From the NCBI GenBank assembly GCA_029990175.1, contig JARKIP010000017.1:30801001-30865000 (forward strand): a DNA stretch of 64,000 nt. The letters are read 5' to 3'. The notes below the pieces were generated by a model. That model had not been told where the DNA came from. It saw only the letters and a list, made by a program, of their open reading frames with translations, and did no database searches. A program made the position numbers and the translations under genes. This document shows, piece after piece, positions 50,412 to 62,693 of this stretch (its first letter is position 1; the number at the start of each line of letters is the position of its first letter). This stretch comes from Petunia secreta (Eukaryota > Streptophyta > Magnoliopsida > Solanales > Solanaceae).

Positions 50412-51133
50412 TGATCCACGCTCAATTCTACACCATTAATGGTGCGGGGCAGTCGTCAAAGTATAATACTCGATGTGAGTCGGGGTCGATTTCCCAAGGG
50501 AACTAGCTCATCAAGTAAGAGAGTCGCAAATAAAAATTCAAATCGAGTTTAGTGTTGAGAATGGGTTTGTTTGATGTAACTTTATATTAACTACGATGCA
50601 TACAAAATTAAGCAAGTAAATTTATTCCATATCACGAGACTAGGAGTATAAATGGCTAATAGTAATTTCCAATCTCCAATCAACGGGTGTAATTACTTCA
50701 TATTTACAGCACAAATGTAATTATGGTCGAGCCGTTCTAATGTAATCTCTAAAATCCTCCTGGCCTAAGCGAGATTTATCTCAACCTACTCACCAAAGCC
50801 TTAGTTGAATGCTTAAAGCACTACTCTAGGATCCGAGGAAAGGAGACCTCTTCCGAGCGTAACTCCTTTTAGATGGGTTGGTCTACAAATAGCCTATCAA
50901 CCCAAATCCTCGCCAATTCCACTATTTTACGCTAACTAATCTCTCCCGAGTCTTTAATTAGCAAAGTAAACAAGAAATCCCAAATATCATGGATATTGAG
51001 ATTTTGATGTTATTGTAATGGGGAATTGGATAATCGTTAGTTGTGTTATGGGTAGTGAAATGGAACGACACCAATTGATTTTCTATCACTATAGCATGTT
51101 TACACCCCTAGTTATAAGTTTAGCTACTCATAC

Positions 51134-51882
51134 TAGGGGTGTTCATGAGGCGGTACGGTTCGGGTTTGAGCTTATCGGTAACGGTACATCGGTTAACGGT
51201 ATGTAATTATGTAAAACCAATACTGTACTAATAAGATATCGGTTAACGGTTATCGGTTCTTAACGTTTCAGTAGTTAACGGTTCGGTAACCGGTACACCG
51301 AAGTAATGCGTGAATTCTTGGTGGATGGTTGTCAATAGGTAACATTTTTTTATTAATATGAATAACCACTAAAGTAATAGACAAACCATCCACACAAACT
51401 AAGTAAACAAGTGCAATTAACAAGTCTTAACAATATGCTAACATAACACAAAATAATGAAATAGAAAAAGAAAAGATAAAAAAGTCTGATCAATGATCCG
51501 AGAAAGCAAAATTAATTATAAAATAGGCCGCACTCATTAATTAAAGTGTATGAGTATTGATATATAACCACCAAAAATAATAATAATAATAATAATAATA
51601 ATAGAAGTTTAACCTATAAGTTAATGTTGTAAATTAAGAGTTTAAATGACTTAATATACTAATAATAAATAAAATAAAATATATAAAAATTATAAAAAAA
51701 ACTTATCGGTTATTGGTACGGTAATGGTAAAGAGATATAAAAATCGTTACTGTACCGATATCTTATCGGTATTGGAAATTAATACCATTACCGAACCAAT
51801 AACTGTTATACTGATACCGTTATGCTTATCGGTAGCAGTAACGGTTCGGCTATCGGTACCGGATCGGTTTTGCACACCCCTA
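51134..51882. mobile_element. hAT-type MITE
   Basis: The 749-bp element starts TAGGGGTGTTCA and ends TGCACACCCCTA, flanked by perfect 8-bp repeats ACTCATAC (51126-51133 and 51883-51890). The empty site is preserved in the related solo LTR (AGCTACTCATCACAAGGG). Inside are subterminal CGGTTAACGGT and GGTACCGGATCGG words in both orientations, an (AAT)n run at 51580-51602, and no transposase. Confidence 0.93.
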
Positions 51883-52100
51883 ACTCATACTAGGGGTTTG
51901 AATCAAAGCAATAAATATGTAATGAAACAATGTAATGAATTCAGACATGAATCTTGAATTGATATAAGAATTAAGATTCAAAAGTGCAAGTTAAGAAGCT
52001 TATAAATCGATGTGGAGACTCCTACTTGGCTCTTAAAATTGCCTCCTATGAGTAGAGTGTATAATATGAAGTGTAATAATGTTAAAACCCTAGATTTAGC

Positions 52101-52108
52101 TATTTATA
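52101..52108 (-). promoter_or_regulatory. TATA box in Athila-like LTR
   Basis: TATAAATA on the minus strand, in the same context (GTATAAATAGC) as at 32221. Confidence 0.6.
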
Positions 52109-52559
52109 CAAGCTGAAAAACGCGAGTTCACAGGCTGAGGCAGAGCGCCCAAAAGGCCAGGCGGTCCGTCCAACTCTGTGCTTCAAAATGTTGCTTCTCT
52201 GAAGTTTCCCCAGGTGCTCTGCCTAGGATCAGAGGCGGTCCACCTCTGCACAATGTCACTCTCTGAAGTTTTCCAGGTGCCGCCTCTGATTCTAGGCTGA
52301 GGTATACTTGTTGGCCCTTTGAAGCTTGCTAGGCGGGGCGCTTGGGCTGCTAAGCAGGGCGCCTCTGACTGTGCTTCAAGATCTTCATTACTTGGCTCCA
52401 ATTCTTGCTTTTTAGCTTCAATCTTCATCCAATGCTCATGTGACTCAACATGTCCTGAAACTAAGCAATTTATGACATTAATCAACACTAAACGTTGCCT
52501 TTGGATTAAAAATGAAAGTTTAAAGTAGTCTTTAAGTTAGTAAAAATACCAACTTATCA

Positions 52560-53990
52560 ACTCCCTCAAACTTAATTCTTTGCTTGTCTTCAAGCAACTC
52601 AAAATCAAGGACACCAAAGCATTTTCACATTTAAGCTCGAACTCAAGTCATGTTCCACATTGCAATCACAAACTATTTTGTATTAATGAATTAGTTGGTA
52701 CTAACTAGTCACACTTACAAATATGAACAATTGACAAGCGAACACGCATCCTAATTCGACCATGACAAAAGGAAACACATGAGCCTCTAGAGAGCTATCT
52801 CAAAGTCATCGGCTCGCTCCATTTGTTCATGCACCTCGCTATGCATTCAAACCTTACACTTAAAAGTTACTTGCTATCCTCATGAAAAAAAAATGGAGTC
52901 CTTCACTCACAAAATACTTTTAGAACAAAAATTGGACTCCAATAATTCAAACTCTTACTCTCACAAAGAAATGCGCATGCATGCTTCCCAAAAACTTGAA
53001 TACTTGCCCTTGTTGTACTTCTCCACTAATGTAGGGACACTTGAGTAGAGATCAATTAGGACATGATAAGGTTATAATGTAGGCTTTTAGTTCAAGGTGT
53101 AGTAAATTTGGCTAAATAGTGACTTATACCTCGTTAACACTACATCATCTTGATTTCTTTTGTGCAACTTTCCTTTTATTTTCATTTCGGCTTATTCTAC
53201 CTTTCTCTTGAAGATGGTACTAGTTAATCCCTTCTTTATTCAACACTTTTCTTTTGTTTTCGATTCTTTTCTTTTTCTTTTGTTTCTCTTTTCTTGTTTT
53301 CTTTTTTTACTTCAAAACGACATTCACAAAGGGATTCCAAGCTTTTACCATATCCCTCAAACTTAATTGTAGCCCTAAGTTGCACATTTTTCAATGCACA
53401 CGTGGAGGTTAGGGCCAAAATAAGATTGGTGCCTTAGCACATAAGAATTAGCTCGGTTTTTCAATTTGTGATTGCCAAATTAACGGTTTAGGCTCAAAGG
53501 GGTTAACTAGGATAAAGATGTACAGGTAGGTCATTTAGAATTCTAGCGATCCAAGGAAAGTCTAATATCATATCTCAAGTCAAGTTTCACCTAAGATTTC
53601 GTCTTGAAGTACACTAAGAGCAAGTTTCAAACTTCCAAGTCACACACACAACCGTATTATTCAAAAACTCACCACTCATGCAAGTAATCTTCTAAGCATA
53701 AAGACACTCACTCACAAAGCACAGAATAGTCCAGATTTGGACCATGCCAACAATACAATTAATTAAGCTAACTAAAGAACCTCACAGTCTACAACTTGTG
53801 TCATGCCACTCAAAATACACATTCACTTGTCAAAATTGTGATACTGTAATAATAGGCAGTACCACATAACTCATTAATATATTTTCAAAAATTTTCATGT
53901 ACATACTTGGTTTAAAAAGAACCAAGCGAAAAAAATCGGAAGTTTATTTAAAAAATAAAAAGTCAGAACATAACATAACTACTAGTTATA
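52560..53990 (-). other. 3' internal region of the Athila-like element, non-coding
   Basis: Includes a polypurine tract at the LTR border, CT-rich stretches (53225-53310) and no recognisable gene. Confidence 0.6.
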
Positions 53991-56037
53991 CTAGCATCGT
54001 CCCCGCATGCTAAGTAAACAAAGTAAAGTATGAAAGGGGGTAGAAAGGAGACTCCCTAGTGTGCTCAAGCAAGTCTTTTGCCTTTTGCCTTCCATAGGAG
54101 CAAGTGGAGGCTCGGCATCGATCTGCTCACCCTGTGCCTGTTGGCTATGGGCCTTCTCAAGGGACAAATGAGTGGCCAACTGTAGCTGTGTATCCTCTGA
54201 TAGAGTAGTGGGGTCATCTGAGGGCACATCATCCTCAGTGTCGTCATCATCATCACCATCATAGCCAAACTGCATAGTTATTGTGGCCTCTAAATCTGCC
54301 CTGAACTCCTCGTCTTCTGTCACCTGGGCTTTCTTGGATAACTTGCAAGGAGCTTTGGAACTGGACGGTCCAGGCAAGACAGTAGTGGCTAGATGTGGAG
54401 CCTTCAAGGTTGGACTGTAGGAGCAATAGATTGGACTATAGGAGCAGTAGGCTGGACTGTAAGAGCAAGAGCTCTGGGAGCAGTAGAAGGAGTACCATTA
54501 GAAGGCCGGGGGACCATAGGCTCGGTCCTGAAGGGTCATGCACTCCTCAATGGTGTCACCAAACCCGCAGGCACATTAAAAGTTGTACTCATCTTTTATC
54601 CATGGAAGTGTAGTACTGAATCAACTCCCTCGTGACAAACCTCATGTCGGCAATGTCTTTCTTTGTACCATCAAGCACCTTAGTGTGTGCCTTAAGAGCT
54701 TCAATGTGAGCACCAAGGGCTTTGGTGTTGTTATCAATAGCCACTGTATGAGCTTGAATAGCCTGGACCATGGTAGAGAACTGCTCTGGAGTAGCAGCTG
54801 GAGGTGGAGGTTGTGGCTGGACTTGTAGCAAGTTTAAGAGAAGAGTTCTGATCTCATCCAAATTGGCACCAAAGTCTCGTACTACACGAGGAATCTCCTC
54901 GGGCATAGTATCAGTGCCAGTTCCACCAGATGTGGATGGGCCAGACTCAGACTATGGAGGGACTGCCTCCAAAGTGGAAGGAAAAGCTGCGACAGAGAGT
55001 GTAGGAGTACCTAAAGGAGGTGGTGGTGGATCATCCTTAATCGCATACCAGTTGAATGGGACTCTTGGTTGGAAGAAGTCAGTATCATCGAGCAGTTTCT
55101 CAACTCCATTGTGCAATAGATATGTCGTCAGTGTGTTCGGGTTAAGCAAGGTTCTTCCACTCGGAGTGTGCTACCTCAACCATCTCTTTTGCCATTTCTG
55201 CTCCTAAGTTGATTCTAATTCTGGACATAAGACTTCCAATCATCACTGCTTGCCTCAAAATGAGGATGCTATCCTGGCTGGACGGTCGCACTCTCGAGAT
55301 TACAATGTAGTGCCAACCCTTAGCCTCAAAATTCAGGTCGGCCCTTACAATCTGTACTCCATCCTGCTTCCAATAGGGATATTTCTTATTCTCAATAACT
55401 GGCACAAGCCATGCCTTCTTTCTGCCTTGGTCATCTCACACTTCTTCATATATCATTTTGGTGAGAAGCTTGGAAGATCGAGGAATGTGTTCAGTGCTTC
55501 GGAATCCACACTCACATATTTCCCCTAACAAAGCACATTTAAGTCATTTTTCTTATTTGTAGCCAAGTTGGTATAGAACTCAGCGACCATGCGTGCATTG
55601 GCTTGAACTAGTGTCTTTGCTTAGAGCCTTAGCCCATCCTAGGCGCTTGTGAAACCTCTTATAGATGCCCGAGTTCTTGACATCTGCATCCTTCAAACTG
55701 ATCATCCGCTCTATGTTGAAGCCCCTATTCCAAAATCTTTGGTTGTAGCCATTGAGAGTTCTTCTATTCTAAACAAGTGCCTCCATGCCACTTCTATATT
55801 TTCACTCGTGGACTCATCATTTTCTTGAACTTGAAGTTATGCTTGTTCTTGCTAGTCCTTCTCCTCAGCTTCCCTCAGCTCTTGTGGTTGAGCTTGAAAG
55901 GAGGAAGCATGTTGTTTCTTTTTATTTCTAAGTTCTCCCCGTGTTTTCCTTGTTAAAGAGGCTAGGGGTATGTCATCTCGTGCATCATCATTGGAGGTGG
56001 GAGATGAAGCTTGTTTTCTTTTTTCTGCACTTTTCAT
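53991..56037 (-). pseudogene. Putative plant transposon protein (PF20167-like) gene
   Basis: The ORF begins at ATG 56037 (MKSAEKRKQASSPTSNDD) with a basic N-terminus. Through several frameshifts it reads RGFNIERMISLKDADVK, FYTNLATN and GKYVSVDSEALNTFLDLP, then YPYWKQDGVQIVRADLNF and GWHYIVISRVRPSSQDSI (55405-55142). HTDDIS-like and FFQPRVPFNWYAIKDDPPPPP at 55149-54952, a Leu/Gln coiled coil with AHTVAIDNNTKALGAHIEAL (54906-54589), a TVQPTAP-type repeat near 54410-54480 and an Asp-rich tail (YDGDDDDDTEDDV) follow. This resembles a family often called putative plant transposon protein, of unknown function. The name comes from memory of the family. Confidence 0.65.
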
Positions 56038-57517
56038 TGTGCCTGAAACACATGCAAACCAAAGTTAGAAGTGCTTAAGCATGTTACATTAAGAAAACTA
56101 ACAGAAAAAATGAAGCAATGAGGCGATACAAGGGGAGGCGGTCCACCTCTCTGACTGTTAGCTGTAAGAATTAGGTCCAGGCGGTTCGCTCCACTGCCTA
56201 GGCAGTCCGTCTGGCCATATGCTGAGAGAGCCTTTTTTCATAGGCAGACCGCCAAATTTAAAAGGCGTCCCGCCTCTCCAAAGTCCAGAGAAGGTTGTTT
56301 TCATGCCTTAGCCAAATTTTCAAGGTTCCAAAGGAGGGCGACCTGCCTCAATTATGAGGAGGTCTGCCCAAAGCAATTCAAAGCTATTCAATCTATCATA
56401 TGAGTGATTCAAGCACTCTACAAGCAAGATTATCATGATTTTGGGGTTTTCACATCGCGATTCAACACAATCGACCCTTAAAACCCTCCCCCAACTAGTG
56501 GATTTTCATGATTGGAGCATTTTCAATAATATCAAGTAATCAAGGAAAGACATCATAATTGCAAGAATATCAAGAAAAATTCAAGCTAAAGCAAACAACC
56601 CAAGCTCACGACTCTCATGTATGCGCAAGGTTGAAGGATTTCCAAGCACTCTCCAACAATCATCCTACTTTCAAAAACTCCTAATCATGCTCAACAACCA
56701 AGACAAACATATATACAAGCTTATGACATCGAGTCCAATTCCAAGTTCAAGCGCACATTAGCAATTTTTTTCTTGAATTTTTGCTTCCCCCAACTAACGG
56801 GTTGACACATTTAAGTGTTCAAAGCATCAGAATGGCACTCCCCGCAATCTAAAACAGTCCAAGCAACCAACTAGAGCATGTCCAATTCATGACGGTAAGA
56901 TTCAAGTTCAAATATGAATTTTTAATTCTTGAATTTCAATTTTTGCCCATTAATTCAAGTTCAATTCATCAAAATGGTTCTTTCATGCTTGAATAAATAT
57001 AACACCAACAATTTGAAACAATTCAAGTACCCAAATTCAAGTGGTTCAAGTCAAGGGTTCAACATTTCATTCAATTTCAAGCTTTTCACACATTAACCGT
57101 AACTTTCCCAATTCTTTCAACTTCAAGATATAGCATTCAAGTACAAGGATCAACTATCACACTAAATTAAACTATTATTAACTACTCCTAATCCTAAAAA
57201 ACATGATTCTACGAAGTTAAAGAAATTTAAAGAAAAATTGAAATCTCAATTTTTTTGCACCTACCCGAATTTCAAGTGAACTTTGAAGATGAAAAGTGAT
57301 TTGTGAACGATTTGTGTGTCTTGTTGATGATTGAAAGTGAGGTTTTTTTATTGGGGACGGAATTTTCGGCCAAGGGATCCTTTTTCTTTGTTAAAAGTGT
57401 GAAAGAATGAAAAATTGGGGACTTTTTTTGTTGTTTAAAGCTTAACTCGACGAGTTGGGTCGCCGGATGGGCAAGGCAGTCCGCCTAATGGGCCAGGTGG
57501 TCTGCCTAGCCCTGTTC
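56038..57517 (-). other. AT-rich non-coding stretch with GC-rich palindrome words
   Basis: No ORF of interest. Words such as GGCGGTCCACCTCT (56147) and GGCAGTCCGCCT with GGTGGTCTGCCT (57475-57510) recur, like those in the LTR at 52140-52380. Confidence 0.5.
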
Positions 57518-57715
57518 TCATTTTTTCTTCCTTTTTTCACGCGCACACACAAACTTACCTGTGGCGTAAAGAACGCGTGAATAGATTATCCCAAAAGGCC
57601 AAAGGCCGTCAAAGAAGCGGATAAACTCACCTACCTCAAGTTCTGAGTCAGAATAGCTACTGAATGATATCCTTTCCTTTTTGATGCCTCTCAGAATAAT
57701 CCTCTTCTGAGCCAA
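57518..57715 (-). CDS. Unrecognised first-exon-like ORF with splice donor
   Basis: On the minus strand the ORF begins MAQKRIILRGIKKERISFSS and reads FIRFFDGLWPFGIIYSRVLY before CAGGTAAGTTTGTG at about 57560, a near-consensus 5' splice site. The ORF continues a few codons past it into a basic tail. So it looks like a first coding exon whose partners are not in view. I do not recognise the family; it may be a captured gene piece or part of an element. Confidence 0.4.
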   Translation of the reverse strand: MAQKRIILRGIKKERISFSSYSDSELEVGEFIRFFDGLWPFGIIYSRVLYATGKFVCAREKRKKK

Positions 57716-58079
57716 AGAAACATATTTTCACTTATAAGTGCCCGAGACAGGAGTATCTAACCATTATAGAGAAAAGAAAAGAAAATTATCAAAATACCCT
57801 GGTTCAGGCTTAGCCGAAAGCTCATAAATTATATCTTTGGATCCGTTACAATCTCACGAGTCCAATTAAATCATTAGTTTTTATTTTCGGATTCAATTTT
57901 ATTAAATTCCCCCAATTCCATAAACTAAGGTTTCTCGCCCTAATTCCCCAATTCAATTTCTATAGAATTCAACTCCCACATCATTGTATTAATACGATTA
58001 AGTGAAAAAGAATCATTACCTATTGTTATCCCATGGATTGGTATGAAGTTAAAGACCCTCATACGATGTAAAGAGGGGA
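57716..58079. other. Spacer, no gene seen
   Basis: AT-rich sequence upstream (minus strand) of the exon-like ORF. No recognisable element ends. Confidence 0.4.
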
Positions 58080-58956
58080 TTAGTATATACACCGAGGTGC
58101 ATGATGGCCTGGTTTGCCACGCATAAAGTAAGTACCTTTTTTCTTGAAGGTTTTATTGTTGACTTTGGGCTTGTAACCAGAATTCTGTTCGTACCTTTAA
58201 TTTTTTTTTTTTTTTTTTTTTGTGAGACTTACTGTCCTCCACAAGATTGACTTTTGTAGCAATTTCCTTTCCTTTGGCAGAAATTAATTGCTTTCAGTTG
58301 GTGTCTTCTATGATGATGTGCTTGACCAAATCAGCAAATGGAAGCAATTTGTGTTTATGCTCCAAATTTTGCTTATAATCACTCCAAGATTCGGGTAGTT
58401 TTTCAATAAATATATCAGCCACAAAACTGCTCAAATAAATTAATTTTCTTTGCCTTAAGATCTTCAACTAGTTTGTGAAACTCGTTGATTTGTGTGTTTA
58501 TGTCTTTATTATCGTTCATCTCCTACTTGTAAAAATTACCAATAATAAATTTTTGCTTGCTAGCATCTTTAGCGGTGTACTTAGCAACCAACAAATCTCA
58601 TATTTCCTTCGTCTCCTTGTAAGAACAATAGATATCGAACAACTCGTTAGATAAAGTACTTAAAATAGTATGTCTACATACCTTATTTGTGTGAACCCAT
58701 GATTCAAATTTCTTAGAAGATGATTCATCGGGGTTTGGATCCGTGAGGGCAAAAGCAACAGAGTGCATGTCAAGAATAGAAAAATCCGTTCATGCCATCC
58801 CCAAAAATTTTCTCTACCAAAAACCTCAACTTTTAACACATCGGGGAATGGTTTGGCAAAGGTAGGAGCAGGCGCAATTGGAACAACCGTAGTAACACCA
58901 TCAATATTTGTAATAATAGCTTCAGTGTTTTGAGAAATAACATCGCCGCGTTCCAT
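58080..58956 (-). pseudogene. Copia gag of a second family
   Basis: From ATG 58956 (MERGDVISQNTEAIITN) the minus strand reads PFPDVLKVEVFGRENFWGWHE, then after frameshifts SWVHTNKVCRHTILSTLSNE, LFDIYCSYKETKEIWDLL and KYTAKDASKQKFIIGNF, the pattern of copia Gag. A Lys-rich stretch (from the T-run at 58201-58221) and a zinc-knuckle relic follow. In that relic CFVCGKPGHHAPRC has become YFMRGKPGHHAPRC, losing both N-terminal Cys (58100-58150). The family differs from the copia at 15748. Confidence 0.83.
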
Positions 58957-59460
58957 GATAGAAGAATAAAAATATCCTTAAGATTGTTGAAAAATTTGGA
59001 TGAAACACAGAATTGTCAATAGCTTGAGGCGTGTCAAAGACACCATCCTTAAGGATATTTCACTGATGTTGGTATATCCTCCAGGATTCAACAAACTCTT
59101 CTAGTTTTAAAACTAGGAGCAGGGAACAACAAAGAATCGCGATAAAAAATTTGAGAAAACCCGGTTGTTAGGATTAAGAAGAAGTTTTTAGGATGAGGAA
59201 GAAGGTTTTTCTTATTCTGTGTGTTAATCTTTTCTTGTTGGAAGAAGGAATAGCCTTTCATATAAATAGTACAACAGCGTTCACAATTATTAATGAAAAG
59301 CCAAACGTTCAGAAAAATGATTGTTAACAAATCAATAGTAATTATGATCAACGGCTAAGGAAGAATTTGACTATTGAATGTCTTGGTAAGAAATACATCT
59401 GGACAAATGTGGTGCCAACGACAAAGGAATAATTATGGCGCCAATTTTAATTTTTTCTTG
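58957..59460 (-). other. Leader and probable 5' LTR of the second copia
   Basis: Sequence upstream of the copia gag. It is AT-rich and shows no long ORF of interest; exact LTR ends were not resolved. Confidence 0.4.
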
Positions 59461-60909
59461 TGAGATAAAAATTTGATTTTCTTTTTCTATAATACAAACA
59501 GCGCCTATTTGTCCATAGTAATTAGGAAACGTATCTCCAATCTAATGAGTATATAAATTCACAATGCTTAATCAAATACGAATTTGGAATCTCTATATAA
59601 AAACCAAAATAAAAAACATCACAAGGTATCCGTATCTATATTAATAAATTTAAATGTGCAACATATATTTATCTTTTAGATAAAGTTTTGTCGTCACTTA
59701 TAACACCTAATTAATACCTCAACTTGTAATTAGTGTTTTCATTAAAATCAAATTATCTGGATCTCATGCAAATACCGGGTACACCTAAATTATCTTTAAA
59801 AAAGATTTGTATTGATTGCTCTCCCGGACTCTGCTACCATTTTGGGAAAAGACGGAGTTATGAAGGTGTACTGTTCAGTTCATGTTGATTATGTTTATGT
59901 CTTTGTAAACAACTTCGTGTAAGGTGGTGTCATAAAAAATTTATTTAATCATTCATAAATATAGTGAGAAGGACAATACTCTAGATATGTCAGGTTTGAG
60001 TACTAAAAAATAAAAAACTCTCTGGTGGGACACATTTTTTCTTTAATAAATAAGTCTTGTATCACACGAATTAAAATTAATTGACCCTAGTGAATAGCGA
60101 ATATCATATGATTATAAATATAAAATACACAATATGTGGGAGATGGGGGTGGGAGGGCATTAACAAACTACTTTATGGGTAAATGAAGGATCTTATTGCT
60201 TGGAAGTAAAGGTAATATCTGTTGATCTCATTGAGACAATACGTTTACCAATTTTACCAATTTTATTCCGACTATCTTTTATAATTTGATAATGGAATAA
60301 TTATACTAAAAGATAAGAAAAATACGAAAATTATAAAAAATAGCCGATATTTTCGGATCTTATCCGATCTGTCACCTTATTTTCGAGATAGCAGCCTGCC
60401 ACAAGTTTATACAATTTTATACACGTGTATAAAATTGTATAAATTTGTATAAATGTGTTTATGCGAGTAAATAAATCTGTATATTAAGGATGTTTATATG
60501 AATTTTTACTTTTTTTGTGTATATTTTTGTATTTCTCTTATTGCTACGCATTTATATATGTATATTCATGTATAATTTATTTTCTGTGAGATATTTGTGT
60601 GTATAAACTTGTCCAAAGCAATGATATAGACGCAATCATCAACTTAAATTTAGTAAAATATAAAAAAGTAAAGCCACCACTGGCAGGGGAAGGTGTCTGC
60701 CGGTGGCTCGGAGATTTGATATAGGTACTATGCATGAAAAAAAATATGGTCTGCTGTTTCTAATTTTGGGTAGTGGACTGCCTATTTCTGAAAATTTCCC
60801 TTTAATAATCCCGTAGTATGTTGCCGTCCTTTTCCCCTTTAAAGAAATGGTGACAAGGACCAAAGTGATCCTTAAAAGGGGTTAGACTAAAAAACATCCT
60901 TACAATTTT
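59461..60909. other. AT-rich intergenic sequence
   Basis: No gene or element ends are seen here. At 60395-60613 it has TGTATAAA-type repeats related to those inside the MULE (61558-61860). Confidence 0.5.
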
Positions 60910-62148
60910 GGGACAATTACATTGAGAGACACCCCACTCATGAAAATTACCAAAAAAGACCCCCTATTTTGCTACCTTACATGACATAGCACCCCCTCCC
61001 TTTTTTTTATTTTTTCTTTCACTCCATAGCACCTCCTTTATAAAGAAAAAAAACCATAGCCCCCATTTTTCCTCTCCTCCTTCCCTCCTTCCCATTTTTC
61101 TCTCTTTTCTTCTCCATTACACATAATCCGCCGCCCCCCCCCCCCCCACTCTTCCACCACTGTCCCACCGTCATCCTCTCTCCTCCAATCCACCAATGTC
61201 GCCGTCGCCGAGGTCGTCACCACCACCATCGCCGCTGCTTCTTCTTCTTCTTCTTTTCGTTTTTTTTTTTTTTTTTTTTTCCTTTTTGAATAGCAATGTT
61301 GATTTTCATGTATATTCCGATCCAAACTCCGGTGAGGAGTTTATTTATCGAGTTTCTTTTTTTTCTTCACTTTTATCATAAAAATTCATTGAGATCTACT
61401 AATTTTTTATTAAAACTTTTGTTTAATGTTTAGATCTAGTATTTTTCTTGTATAAAACTGTATAGATCTGGGATGTTTGTTAAGCTTTTGTGTAAAAGCT
61501 GCCCGAAGCACTGTTTAAAGTCAGTTTTGCGAGTTTATACACTTTTATACATTTTTTATACAAGTTTATACAATTCTGTAAACGTGTATAAAAATGTATA
61601 AATCTGTATATGTACGCATTAACAGTGTATAAAACACATTCTATGCATTGTAATTTTTGTATAAAGTTGTATATGCGTGTATGAACAATAAATAAAATAG
61701 TATAAGTTTCAGATTCGTGCACTTTTATGGATGTTTTGTATAAAATTTATATTTTTTGTGTATATTTTTGTATTTTTCCTCTTGCATACACAATTTTATA
61801 TGTATTTACATGTATAATTTATTATTTTGATAGATTTAGGTGTATAAAATTATCAAAAAATAATTATTTAAACAAATCCACAAATAAAATAAACAAATTC
61901 GGTGAATTTTTGGTTTTCCGGCCGGCGGCGGCGGCGGTGGCAGGTCGGTTTCTGGTGGTGGGGCAGTGGTGGGGGAGGGTGAGGGAGTGGTTCCTAGGGT
62001 TTTAGTTTAAATGGGTGCTATGTTGTGTAATTTTGAAAATAAGGGGGTGATATGTTGTGTAATGTAAAAATAAAGGGGTGCTATGGATGAAATATGGCCT
62101 CTCATTTGTAATTTTGTGTTGAGGGGTGCCTAGTTTTGAAAATTCCCC
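60910..62148. mobile_element. Mutator-like element (MULE), non-autonomous
   Basis: The 1239-bp element is flanked by perfect 9-bp repeats TACAATTTT (60901-60909 and 62149-62157), as expected for Mutator-like insertion. Its ends are inverted and divergent: GGGACAATTACATTGAGAG... at the left and the complement of ...TTTTGAAAATTCCCC at the right, with CATAGCACCCC words inside both. It holds a C/T-rich then TTC-rich tract (61065-61290), a GGCGGCGGCGGCGG run (61924-61938), and no MURA transposase. An ORF at 61196-61381 is low-complexity and probably not real. Confidence 0.85.
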
Positions 62149-62157
62149 TACAATTTT

Positions 62158-62690
62158 CTGTTGACATTAAATGGGATTGTTTGCACTGTATGACCCTTTT
62201 CTAGACACATTTTAAATATTCGACGGAATTCAGGTAAACCAACAATTCTATAAATGCAATGACATACTTAAAGGGTTCATTGCATGTTTAGACAGCTCAC
62301 AGTTACCCAAAGAAACACGATTAAACAATTTAGCCAATGTAATTTTATCGGATCACTGTATTCTTGTAGAAAATCTTAGCCAAACAAATATAGTTTAGCA
62401 AGAAAACGAATTAATTTGGTTTACGTTGGCTCATGTTAAACATGTTTTACTTGATTTTATATTGACACTACATCAAAAATAGAAAAGTATACTACATGTA
62501 TGTTATTTGTATTGATGTGTCGTATCATTAGATGTTACGGAAGTATAGGTAGTTTGTGCCAATTTTCCAAATTTACTATAAAAATTGATGGATCCTCCTG
62601 AAGAAACGTTACGCCATAAATTTTGGATGTTTTTGCAAAAATTTCCACCGTCCCTCCATAAGCATGATTTTGCAAGTTTGCCTCTGTTAA
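62158..62690. other. AT-rich intergenic sequence
   Basis: No gene or element is seen. Confidence 0.5.
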
Positions 62691-62693
62691 ATA

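Larger units (their letters stand above)
50412..52559 (-). repeat. LTR of the Athila-like element, carrying a MITE
   Basis: Starts TGATAAGTTGG at 52559 and ends GCGTGGATCA at 50412 on the minus strand. Without the MITE and one target copy it is 1391 bp. TATA box at 52101-52108. GC-rich hairpin words (GGCGGTCC, GGCGGGGCGC) lie at 52140-52380. Confidence 0.88.
50412..57340 (-). mobile_element. Non-autonomous Athila-like LTR element
   Basis: On the minus strand an internal region leads through a purine tract (AAGTTTGAGGGAGT, 52560-52573) into an LTR (52559-50412) of the family also found as a solo LTR at 31274. The internal region shows no gag, protease, RT or integrase; it carries only an ORF of the putative plant transposon protein type. 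No 5' LTR was recognised, so the right boundary is uncertain (56400-57500). Confidence 0.7.

Noticed and set aside
54393..54635. Plus-strand ORFs with RLDCRSNRLDYRSS repeats
   Set aside because: They are the antisense of a short TVQPTAP-coding repeat in the minus-strand gene.
59815..59836. Possible copia primer site (TGGTAGCAGAGTCCGG on the minus strand)
   Set aside because: It resembles TGGTATCAGAGC but has no recognisable LTR beside it and lies about 860 bp from the nearest gag start.
61196..61381. Ser/Pro/Leu/Phe ORF inside the MULE
   Set aside because: Low complexity from C/T-rich tracts; no domain and no splice context.
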